A DNA stretch of 9,181 nucleotides from Bacteroidales bacterium (lineage in GTDB: Bacteria; Bacteroidota; Bacteroidia; Bacteroidales; UBA932): positions 1-9,181 of the forward strand of contig JAGBSL010000071.1 of NCBI GenBank assembly GCA_017631875.1, written 5' to 3'. The notes below the pieces were generated by a model. The model saw only the letters and a program-made list of their open reading frames with translations. It had not been told where the DNA came from and ran no database searches. The position numbers and the translations under genes were made by a program. This document shows positions 1 to 5,754 of this stretch, piece after piece. Position 1 is the stretch's first letter. Every line of letters begins with the position of its first letter.

Positions 1-25
1 TGTCAAGTAATTCCTGTGCTGTCAT
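1..25 (-). CDS. Possible start of a gene downstream of rnfA (partial)
   Basis: An ATG at 25-23 overlaps the rnfA stop codon by one base (TAATG on the minus strand), an arrangement typical of translationally coupled genes. It opens a frame of eight codons, MTAQELLD, before the window ends. A weak AGGA lies about 11 bases upstream, inside rnfA. Eight residues are too few to name a product. The case rests only on the overlap and on the operon direction; the ATG could equally be chance. Confidence 0.35.
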
Positions 26-627
26 TATACGAGTCCTGAGAAGCCCATGAATGCCATAGCAAGGATACCTGCGGTCACAAGAGCGATAGGAATGCCCTTG
101 AATGCCTTAGGTACATCGTTGAGCGAGAGCTGCTCGCGCAGTCCTGCGAAGAGGACCATCGCAAGGCCGAAGCCGAGCGAAGTAGCGAATGCATATACGG
201 TTGCCTCGCCGAGGTTGAACATTCCGTTTGCAGCAGCCGCAAATGGTGAGGACTTCTGCACTACTGTCAGAGCCACACCAAGAACGGCACAGTTAGTTGT
301 GATCAGCGGAAGGAAGATACCAAGAGAAGCATACAGCGCAGGGCTGATCTTCTTGAGGACGATCTCCACCATCTGCACGAGAGCAGCGATCACAAGAATG
401 AACGAAATGGTCTGGAGGAACTCGAGTCCAAGATTCACAAGGAGCATGTTCAGCAGGTATGTCACCACTGTAGCCAGGGTGATGACGAAGCATACCGCCA
501 TCGACATACCGGTCGCTGTGCTGAGCTTGTTGGAAACTCCGAGGAAAGGACAGATTCCGAGGAACTGCGACAACAGGATATTGTTTACGAATATCGCTGA
601 GATGATGATAAGTAAATATTCTACCAT
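25..627 (-). CDS. rnfA: RnfA, membrane subunit of the Rnf ion-translocating ferredoxin:NAD+ oxidoreductase
   Basis: This 200-residue integral membrane protein is homologous to RnfE and to NqrE/NqrD. About six hydrophobic segments run through it (roughly 3-25, 37-60, 70-91, 100-123, 143-162 and 178-198). Two motifs diagnose the family: LGICPFLG with Cys26 and TTNCAVLG with Cys113. In studied Rnf and Nqr complexes the equivalent cysteines, together with those of RnfE, hold an iron-sulfur cluster in the middle of the membrane, which passes electrons between the cytoplasmic and outer faces. The length is normal for the family. It is the last rnf gene here, 21 bases after rnfE. The start is supported by an AGGAGA ribosome binding site seven bases upstream. 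Family assignment is certain; the coupling ion (Na+ or H+) cannot be read from the sequence. Confidence 0.97.
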   Translation of the reverse strand: MVEYLLIIISAIFVNNILLSQFLGICPFLGVSNKLSTATGMSMAVCFVITLATVVTYLLNMLLVNLGLEFLQTISFILVIAALVQMVEIVLKKISPALYASLGIFLPLITTNCAVLGVALTVVQKSSPFAAAANGMFNLGEATVYAFATSLGFGLAMVLFAGLREQLSLNDVPKAFKGIPIALVTAGILAMAFMGFSGLV

Positions 628-634
628 AACAATT

Positions 635-640
635 TCTCCT
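635..640 (-). promoter_or_regulatory. Ribosome binding site of rnfA
   Basis: AGGAGA on the minus strand lies seven bases before the rnfA ATG, in the 21-base gap after rnfE. It supports the chosen start. Bacteroidota often lack such sites, so its presence is notable. Confidence 0.7.
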
Positions 641-648
641 ACAATTAA

Positions 649-1239
649 TTACTCCGCTTTCTTCGAAGTGAGTTTCCTGAATATCACGATAAGGTATCCC
701 AGCGCGAGGAAGGCTCCCGGAGCAAGTACGAATGCGAGGATACCGTCACCCTCGATGAACTTGAAGCCGAATGCCGAGCCGCTTCCGAGGATCTCGCGCA
801 CGAGGCCGAGAACTGTAAGCGAGCATGTGAAGCCGAGACCTATACCGATACCGTCAAGTGCCGAATCAACCACGCTGTTCTTGTTGGCGAATGCCTCCGC
901 ACGTCCGAGCACGATACAGTTCACCACGATGAGCGGGATGAAAAGACCGAGAGTCTCGTAAACATCCGGAACGTAAGCCTGCATGATGAACTGAAGCAGG
1001 GTCACGAAAGTCGCGATCACAACAATGTATGAAGGGATACGCACTTTGTCAGGAATGTATGCAGCGATAGCTGAAATCACGATATTGGAGAGAATGAGGA
1101 CAAACATTGTGGCAAGTCCCATGCTCATACCGTTGATGGCCGAAGTGGTTGTGGCCAATGTAGGACACATACCAAGAAGGAGGACGAATGTAGGGTTCTC
1201 CTTGATCAGGCCTTTAGTTATAAGTTGAAATTTTCCCAT
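649..1239 (-). CDS. rnfE: RnfE, membrane subunit of the Rnf complex
   Basis: This 196-residue polytopic membrane protein is the partner and paralogue of RnfA, which it packs against in inverted topology in known Rnf structures. The sequence shows the two family cysteine motifs, GMCPTLA with Cys25 and VVNCIVLGRAEAFA with Cys108. These are the expected second half of the shared membrane iron-sulfur site. Hydrophobic segments fall near 17-30, 41-62, 69-90, 98-113, 131-150 and 168-188, and the protein ends in a short basic tail (RKLTSKKAE). Its ATG is three bases after the rnfG stop, and the GGAGGAG serving as its ribosome binding site is formed by the last two rnfG codons and the first base of the stop. 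That arrangement implies translational coupling to rnfG. Length and motifs are intact. Confidence 0.97.
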   Translation of the reverse strand: MGKFQLITKGLIKENPTFVLLLGMCPTLATTTSAINGMSMGLATMFVLILSNIVISAIAAYIPDKVRIPSYIVVIATFVTLLQFIMQAYVPDVYETLGLFIPLIVVNCIVLGRAEAFANKNSVVDSALDGIGIGLGFTCSLTVLGLVREILGSGSAFGFKFIEGDGILAFVLAPGAFLALGYLIVIFRKLTSKKAE

Positions 1240-1242
1240 TGT

Positions 1243-1836
1243 TTACTCCTCCATATTGTTAAGTAACATTGGCGTCTGAGCTATGGCCTCAAAGACCTTC
1301 ACTGCAAGAGCGAGACCGTCAGCGTATGCACGCGAAGTGATTGTAGAAGCTGTGATAGCGTCCACGTCACCGCCGTCCTTCTTGACTGCAAGCTTCTTCT
1401 CAGCAGGGTTGAAGCCCTTGAACTGAGCGGAGAATGCAGGCTCCACGCACTTCGCACCGAGACCCGGAGTCTCAGCCTGTGAAAGAACCTTTGTATTCCA
1501 AATGACGCCGTTGATATCAAAGCCCACTTTGATCGCGATAGGGCCACCGAAACCTACAGGAGCCACATTGATTGCACATCCTACAGTATTACCGAGCTCA
1601 TCATAAGCAAGGTTATAAGTATATGACGCGCCTTCGAACTCGACTGTCCTTTCCTCCTCGACTGTCACCGCAGTCTCAGGAAGGACCTCCATGATCGCAG
1701 CCTCGTTCTTTGCCTTTGCAGCAGCATCGATAGGCTCCTTTGTAAGAGCATATACGCCTGCAAGAAGGCCTGAACATACGAGACAGATAACGAGCAGACA
1801 AAGGCTCATGTTCTTGAATGTCGACTGTACTGCCAT
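1243..1836 (-). CDS. rnfG: RnfG, FMN-carrying periplasm-facing subunit of the Rnf complex
   Basis: This 197-residue subunit has one N-terminal membrane anchor (about 10-31) followed by an FMN-binding domain outside the membrane. RnfG proteins carry FMN bound through a phosphoester to a threonine in an S/T-G/A-x-T motif, attached by the flavin transferase ApbE. Here the motif is TAST in DAITASTITS, so Thr165 is the likely acceptor; the more usual form is TGAT. The ETPGLGAK stretch at 122-129 is also typical of the family. The gene starts three bases after the rnfD stop, with GGGAGG inside the rnfD end as ribosome binding site. It ends MEE, and those codons supply the binding site of rnfE. No apbE gene is in the window, so the transferase must be encoded elsewhere. 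Confidence 0.96.
   Translation of the reverse strand: MAVQSTFKNMSLCLLVICLVCSGLLAGVYALTKEPIDAAAKAKNEAAIMEVLPETAVTVEEERTVEFEGASYTYNLAYDELGNTVGCAINVAPVGFGGPIAIKVGFDINGVIWNTKVLSQAETPGLGAKCVEPAFSAQFKGFNPAEKKLAVKKDGGDVDAITASTITSRAYADGLALAVKVFEAIAQTPMLLNNMEE
1246..1252 (-). promoter_or_regulatory. Ribosome binding site of rnfE inside the rnfG 3' end
   Basis: GGAGGAG on the minus strand is six bases before the rnfE ATG. It is made of the two final Glu codons of rnfG plus the overlap into its stop, so translation of rnfG passes directly over it. Confidence 0.75.
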
Positions 1837-1839
1837 AGC

Positions 1840-2802
1840 CTATGCCCTCCCGTATTTCTTGGTGTGGAACCACTTGTTGAGGAGAGGAACCACAGAGTTC
1901 ATGATAAGGATAGCGAACGATACTCCCTCAGGATATGCTCCGAAGTAACGGATCAGCATTGTGATCACACCGATGCCGATACCAAACACCACGCCACCCA
2001 TGTTGCTCATAGGAGATGTCACATAGTCGGTAGCCATGAAGATAGAACCGAGAAGGAGACCACCTGTGAGGATATTGAAGAGAGGGTCAGTGTACTCAGC
2101 AGGGTTGATTGCCCAGAAGATGCCTGAGAACACTGCTACAGTCGCAAGAATCGAGAGTGTGATGTATGGACGGATCACCCTGCGGACAAGGAGATACACG
2201 AAACCGATGAGCAGCGCGATCGCTGAAAGCTCACCGGCAGAACCTCCGATGTTGCAGAAGAGCATATCCATATAACCCATGTTCTCGATGGCAGCTACGC
2301 CGCTTTCCTTAGCGATTCCGAGAGGAGTCGCACCTGTGAAAGCATCGAAGTTGCCGATGAAGCCGTTTGGCTTAGTCCAGTTTGTCATGTAAGTAGGGAA
2401 TGAGATCAGAAGGAACACACGGCCGACGAGGGCTGGGTTGAACACGTTCTGACCGAGACCGCCGAATGTCATCTTAGCGACTCCGACAGCTACTACTGCA
2501 CCGATGAACACTACCCACCAAGGTGTAGAGGCAGGAAGGTTGAGTGCAAGAAGAACACCTGTCACGGCTGCAGACCAGTCGCATACTGTGCAAGGCTTCT
2601 TCAACAGATATTTTGTGATAAGATACTCCAGCAAGATGCATGAAGCAACGCTCACTCCAAGAACGAGAAGTTCCGACCAGCCGTAGCAGAGGACAGAAAC
2701 AACCACTGCAGGGAGCAGAGCGATCACTACGTCACGCATCAAAGACTTGGTCGAAGTCTTCGTATGCAGATGCGGCGACGGTGAAACCAGTATTTTATCC
2801 AT
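1840..2802 (-). CDS. rnfD: RnfD, FMN-carrying membrane subunit of the Rnf complex
   Basis: This 320-residue polytopic protein is homologous to NqrB. About ten hydrophobic segments can be traced between residues 24 and 307. The TGAT motif in DAFTGATPLG (156-159) marks Thr159 as the covalent FMN acceptor. Other conserved stretches are GGLGQNVFNPALVGR (114-128) and GSIFMATDYVTSP (252-264). In the complex RnfD relays electrons within the membrane together with RnfG and is implicated in ion movement. The ATG is preceded by an A-rich leader (2803-2830) without a Shine-Dalgarno sequence, unlike rnfC, rnfG, rnfE and rnfA. It is separated from rnfC by a palindromic repeat element, so it may be expressed somewhat independently of rnfBC. 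That last point is inference. Length and motifs look normal. Confidence 0.97.
   Translation of the reverse strand: MDKILVSPSPHLHTKTSTKSLMRDVVIALLPAVVVSVLCYGWSELLVLGVSVASCILLEYLITKYLLKKPCTVCDWSAAVTGVLLALNLPASTPWWVVFIGAVVAVGVAKMTFGGLGQNVFNPALVGRVFLLISFPTYMTNWTKPNGFIGNFDAFTGATPLGIAKESGVAAIENMGYMDMLFCNIGGSAGELSAIALLIGFVYLLVRRVIRPYITLSILATVAVFSGIFWAINPAEYTDPLFNILTGGLLLGSIFMATDYVTSPMSNMGGVVFGIGIGVITMLIRYFGAYPEGVSFAILIMNSVVPLLNKWFHTKKYGRA
1846..1851 (-). promoter_or_regulatory. Ribosome binding site of rnfG inside the rnfD 3' end
   Basis: GGGAGG on the minus strand is nine bases before the rnfG ATG and lies within the final Gly-Arg codons of rnfD. It fits the pattern of coupled starts in the rnfDGE stretch. 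Confidence 0.65.
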
Positions 2803-2830
2803 TTTATGCTTTTATTAGTTATTGATTTGG

Positions 2831-2935
2831 GAGGCAGGGGGCAAAGGTAAAAACCGTGGCCGCCCATGGCCTCGTGAATGGGAGGGGCCCACCGCAGGTG
2901 GGAGGGATTTAGTTTTTACCTTTGCCCCCTGCCTC
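2831..2935. repeat. Palindromic repeat element, copy 1, between rnfC and rnfD
   Basis: A perfect 24-bp inverted repeat (2831-2854 with 2912-2935) encloses a GC-rich interior. The part shared with the copy at 5755-5859 is 2848-2918, bounded by TAAAAAC and GTTTTTA. The outer 17 bp of each arm (2831-2847, 2919-2935) have no counterpart in the other copy. Inside are hairpin CCCAT/ATGGG (2863-2867 with 2878-2882) and hairpin CCCACC-GCA-GGTGGG (2888-2902). Two GGGAGGG tracts (2880-2886, 2900-2906) flank the second hairpin, and GGCC occurs three times. The right arm covers the rnfC stop and its last five codons. No open reading frame lies inside. It may be a non-autonomous mobile palindrome of the REP or MITE kind, or a structured RNA; I do not recognise a named family. 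Confidence 0.88.
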
Positions 2936-4277
2936 TGATAATTTTAATTACATCACCTTTTGCAAGACGGATGATGTCCAGAAGAGGAATGTTTGCAGGA
3001 CAGCTGTAGAGGCAACATCCGCACTCGATGCAATCCTGTACCGCATTCTCCTCAAGCTCGTCGAACATGCTGTTGCGAGCATACTTCTGGAGAAGGAACG
3101 GCTCAAGTCCCATAGGACATGCCTCTGCGCACTTTCCGCAACGGATACATGCAGACTCGACACCACGTACTGTCTGCTCAGCAGTCAGATAAAGAAGCGA
3201 CGACGAACCTTTTACTGTAGTTGCATCAAGATTTGCAATCGCCTTACCCATCATAGGACCGCCGCTGACAATCTTGACAGCCTTCTCTGGAATACCTCCG
3301 GCAACCTCCGCAATATATGAAAGCGGCATACCGATACGGAACTTGTAGTTATGCTGGTTCTCCATCGGGAGACAGTCACCCGTGATTGTCATCACATTGG
3401 TAATGAGCGGGATATTCTTCTGAACAGCCTCGTATACAGCGAGAGATGTAGCTACGTTCTGCACTACCGCTCCTACGTCGATAGGAAGTCCCATAGACTT
3501 GACCTGACGCTTCATCACTGCATCGATAAGCTGCTTCTCACCACCCTGCGGATACTTCTTCTTGAGAGTCATCACAGAAATGCCCTCATAGCCCTTTGCA
3601 GTCTTCTGGAGCTCAGCAACGGCAGCGGTCATGGCCTTGATTGCCTCAGGCTTGTTCTCCTCGATACCGATCACTGCAGGACATCCGCCCAGAACCTGCT
3701 TCATGATAGCGGCTCCGACAACGATCTCCTTGCTTCTCTCAAGCATGATACGATAGTCAGATGTAAGATAAGGCTCACACTCTGCACCATTGAGGATCAG
3801 GCAGTCAGCCTTCTTGCCCGGAGGAGGGCAAAGCTTCACGTGTGCAGGGAAAGTCGCACCACCGAGTCCCACAACGCCACACATCTTGATCTTCTCAAGA
3901 ATAGCCTTGTTGTCCTCTGGGATAGCTGTCACGAGAGTATCTGTAAGGTCAACGCCCTCGATCCACTCGTCACCCTCCACATCAATCTCAATGTGAGTAA
4001 TATTGTTACCGGCGAGGTCCTTGCGAGGTCCTACTGACTTCACAGTACCTGATACCGATGAATGTACATAAGCTGAAATGAATCCCGCAGGCTCTGCAAT
4101 TACCTGGCCGACCTTCACCTGATCACCTGCCTTCACGATCGGAGTTGCAGGGGCACCAAGATGCTGAGCAACAGAGATGAACACCTTTGAAGGAACAGGA
4201 AGCACCTCGATCTTGCAGTCCTTTGAAATTTTGCTGTCGCTTGGGTGGATACCACCTATTGAAAATGTCTTCATCAT
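2916..4277 (-). CDS. rnfC: RnfC, NAD(H)- and FMN-binding peripheral subunit of the Rnf complex
   Basis: This 453-residue soluble subunit sits on the cytoplasmic face and exchanges electrons with NAD+/NADH. The N-terminal part has the RnfC barrel-sandwich region, seen as the hairpin-like stretch around AGDQVKVGQVIAEP (50-63). The middle is the complex-I 51 kDa-like nucleotide and FMN fold, with GLGGATFPAHVK (137-148) and NGAECEPYLTSD (163-174). GGPMMGK is at 339-345. Two ferredoxin motifs follow, CIRCGKCAEACP (Cys377, 380, 383, 387) and CIECGCCLYSCP (Cys416, 419, 422, 426), for two [4Fe-4S] clusters. Two adjacent ATGs (4277 and 4274) are possible starts; AAGGAGG lies nine bases before the first. 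The gene begins four bases after rnfB. Its last codons (GRGQR and stop) lie inside the arm of a palindromic repeat element. Confidence 0.97.
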   Translation of the reverse strand: MMKTFSIGGIHPSDSKISKDCKIEVLPVPSKVFISVAQHLGAPATPIVKAGDQVKVGQVIAEPAGFISAYVHSSVSGTVKSVGPRKDLAGNNITHIEIDVEGDEWIEGVDLTDTLVTAIPEDNKAILEKIKMCGVVGLGGATFPAHVKLCPPPGKKADCLILNGAECEPYLTSDYRIMLERSKEIVVGAAIMKQVLGGCPAVIGIEENKPEAIKAMTAAVAELQKTAKGYEGISVMTLKKKYPQGGEKQLIDAVMKRQVKSMGLPIDVGAVVQNVATSLAVYEAVQKNIPLITNVMTITGDCLPMENQHNYKFRIGMPLSYIAEVAGGIPEKAVKIVSGGPMMGKAIANLDATTVKGSSSLLYLTAEQTVRGVESACIRCGKCAEACPMGLEPFLLQKYARNSMFDELEENAVQDCIECGCCLYSCPANIPLLDIIRLAKGDVIKIIRGRGQR

Positions 4278-4281
4278 AGTA

Positions 4282-5241
4282 CTATTCCTCCTTCTTTACA
4301 GATTTCTCCACTCCTGCTGCGCCGTCGGTCGAAATGACAGTTGGGGTTACCGGCTCTGCCGGCTTAGGCGCTGGAGCGGCCTCTGGTTTTGGCGCTGGAG
4401 CCGCTGGCTTTGGTGGGATTACAGGGAAATTCACTGTATGGATGGCACCAGTAGGACACTCGGCAACGCATTTCTTACAAAGCCTACACTTTGTGTAGTC
4501 AATGTAAGCGAGGTTGTTCTCAACTGTGATAGCCTCGAAAGGACAAACCTTAGCGCACTTGCTGCAGCCTATGCAGGCAGCCTTGCAGGCCTTGCGCGCA
4601 GCGGCGCCCTTGTCTTTGTTCACACATGAAACATATACACGCATGTTTCTGCGTCCCTTGTTGCGAAGCTCGATGACAGCCTTAGGACATGCCTTCACAC
4701 AGGCACCACAAGCCGTACACTTCTCCTCGTCAACGACAGGAAGTCCTGTTTCAGCATCCATGGAGATTGCTCCGAACTGGCAGACTGCAACGCAGTCACC
4801 ACATCCGAGACATCCGAAAGAACATGCTGTGTCGCCACTGTAAAGAGTGGCCTTGACACGGCAAGACTGATAGCCGCCGTACTCGTTTGTGCGAGGACGG
4901 TTCTCACAAGTACCGTTGCAGCGTACCACAGCGACCTGAGGCTCCTTGACGGCCACCTCAACGCCGAGCACAGCAGCAACCTTCTGCATGCCTTCATTGC
5001 CTCCTACAGGACAGAAGCAGCTGTCCAGATTTGGAGACGACTCAACGCAATGCTGGGCGAAAGCGCGACAACCTGCCTGTCCGCAGCCACCGCAGTTTGC
5101 ACCAGGCAATACCTTCTCCACCTCATCGATCCTCGGATCTTCCTCGACATGGAACTTCTTTGCCACGACGAAGAGGACAACAGCGAGGGCCGCACCAAGA
5201 ATGGTGAGGATTGCAATAGTCCAGATGATTGTTTGTGTCAT
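4282..5241 (-). CDS. rnfB: RnfB, multi-cluster iron-sulfur subunit receiving electrons from ferredoxin
   Basis: This 319-residue protein starts with one membrane anchor (about 5-27). A four-cysteine cluster domain follows (Cys50, 53, 58 and 75 in ANCGGCGQAGC and DSCFCP). Then come four ferredoxin motifs of the CxxCxxCxxxC type at Cys144/147/150/154, 175/178/181/185, 223/226/229/233 and 252/255/258/262. Up to five [4Fe-4S] clusters are therefore expected, more than in the short proteobacterial RsxB and in keeping with the longer RnfB of anaerobes. RnfB is the entry point for ferredoxin electrons. After residue 275 a low-complexity Pro/Ala/Lys tail (about 277-297) and a charged end follow; their role is unknown. 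The leader at 5242-5280 is AT-rich, lacks a Shine-Dalgarno sequence, and is separated from rseC by a short palindrome. The last codons KKEE supply the rnfC ribosome binding site. Confidence 0.97.
   Translation of the reverse strand: MTQTIIWTIAILTILGAALAVVLFVVAKKFHVEEDPRIDEVEKVLPGANCGGCGQAGCRAFAQHCVESSPNLDSCFCPVGGNEGMQKVAAVLGVEVAVKEPQVAVVRCNGTCENRPRTNEYGGYQSCRVKATLYSGDTACSFGCLGCGDCVAVCQFGAISMDAETGLPVVDEEKCTACGACVKACPKAVIELRNKGRRNMRVYVSCVNKDKGAAARKACKAACIGCSKCAKVCPFEAITVENNLAYIDYTKCRLCKKCVAECPTGAIHTVNFPVIPPKPAAPAPKPEAAPAPKPAEPVTPTVISTDGAAGVEKSVKKEE
4287..4293 (-). promoter_or_regulatory. Ribosome binding site of rnfC inside the rnfB 3' end
   Basis: AAGGAGG on the minus strand lies within the final Lys-Glu-Glu codons of rnfB. 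It is nine bases before the first of two adjacent ATGs and twelve before the second. It slightly favours the first ATG and implies coupling of rnfC to rnfB. Confidence 0.75.
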
Positions 5242-5280
5242 TATAGCTATAATTAGTTTAGTTGTTGTTCATTATACAGA

Positions 5281-5300
5281 CCCTTCGACTTCGCTCAGGG
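5281..5300. repeat. Short REP-like palindrome between rseC and rnfB
   Basis: CCCTTCGACTTCGCTCAGGG is an imperfect palindrome with complementary CCCT/AGGG ends and a CG-rich interior, set in an AT-rich gap. It lies 12 bases after the rseC stop. From memory, this 20-mer is a recurring intergenic sequence in many bacterial genomes and is often followed by TGACA, as it is here. That recollection should be checked. Short GTTGT/ACAAC stretches (5261-5265 and 5309-5313) flank it in inverted orientation. The rest of the gap (5242-5280) is an AT-rich leader that includes the perfect palindrome TATAGCTATA at 5242-5251, directly before the rnfB ATG. Confidence 0.65.
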
Positions 5301-5312
5301 TGACAGGGACAA

Positions 5313-5729
5313 CTATTTGATATAGAACACGAATTCGTTTGACAGCTTATTTCTAAACAGCCACACGAACAGGTAATATACCGCAACGCCACCGATAGCA
5401 GTCAGTGCACGATACACCTCGCTTTCGATAACGCCAGACAAAGATAATATTAAAATCATTAAAACGGCCAAAGGAATCACATAAGATATCCACACGGCTT
5501 TCAACCCCATGGCCATCTTCGTGCACACCTGCACCTCATCTCCAACCTTATACGTAGCATAAGGATCAGTAGGCAGCATGATCACCTTCTCCTCTTCCTC
5601 CGACATGCCGCAAAGTGCCTTTGCATGACATGACGAGCATGCAGACGAAACGATTATCTGCACAGTTGTAAAATCCGGAGTGATATCCAATATCCTTCCG
5701 GCATGAACTATTTCATTCTTCTTTGACAT
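5313..5729 (-). CDS. rseC: RseC/MucC family membrane protein leading the rnf genes
   Basis: This 138-residue protein matches the RseC/MucC family (SoxR-reducing system protein RseC). An N-terminal cytoplasmic domain carries CSSCHAKALC (Cys31, Cys34, Cys40), a cysteine motif characteristic of the family. Two membrane segments follow (about 79-98 and 105-125), with a short tail ending FVFYIK. In Escherichia coli, RseC is encoded with the sigma-E regulators and takes part, with the Rnf-like Rsx complex, in keeping SoxR reduced. In Bacteroidota it commonly precedes rnfB, where its exact job (assembly, maturation or regulation of Rnf) is not settled. The ATG at 5729 has an AT-rich leader without a Shine-Dalgarno sequence. 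Palindromic elements lie on both sides of the gene. Length and motif are normal for the family. Confidence 0.92.
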   Translation of the reverse strand: MSKKNEIVHAGRILDITPDFTTVQIIVSSACSSCHAKALCGMSEEEEKVIMLPTDPYATYKVGDEVQVCTKMAMGLKAVWISYVIPLAVLMILILSLSGVIESEVYRALTAIGGVAVYYLFVWLFRNKLSNEFVFYIK

Positions 5730-5754
5730 AACTACTTAGCTTTCATTATTATAT

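Noticed and set aside
47..961. A 304-codon plus-strand open frame antisense to rnfA and rnfE
   Set aside because: It runs across two well-supported membrane genes and their junction, and its product is a compositionally odd Arg/Ser/Thr-rich string with no recognisable fold. It is a shadow of codon usage.
2863..2906. The repeat core as a CRISPR repeat or attachment site
   Set aside because: The two copies are about 2.9 kb apart, with no spacer periodicity and no cas or integrase gene.
2831..2935. Copy 1 as a classical intrinsic terminator
   Set aside because: It sits inside the rnf run, the long stem is not followed by a T-tract on the minus strand, and the TTTTT near the core is part of the arm. 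Copy 2 shows the same layout. An attenuating effect is kept only as a hypothesis.
3351..4037. A 228-codon plus-strand open frame antisense to rnfC
   Set aside because: It lies wholly within rnfC, whose cofactor motifs are intact. The product is His/Leu/Cys-rich without family features.
5242..5251. TATAGCTATA as an operator before rnfB
   Set aside because: It is a perfect 10-base palindrome, but so short and AT-rich that chance is likely, and no regulator is encoded nearby.
5271..5276. TATAAT on the minus strand upstream of rnfB as a promoter
   Set aside because: The Bacteroidota main sigma factor prefers TAnnTTTG near -7 with TTTG near -33, and no such pair is seen at suitable spacing.
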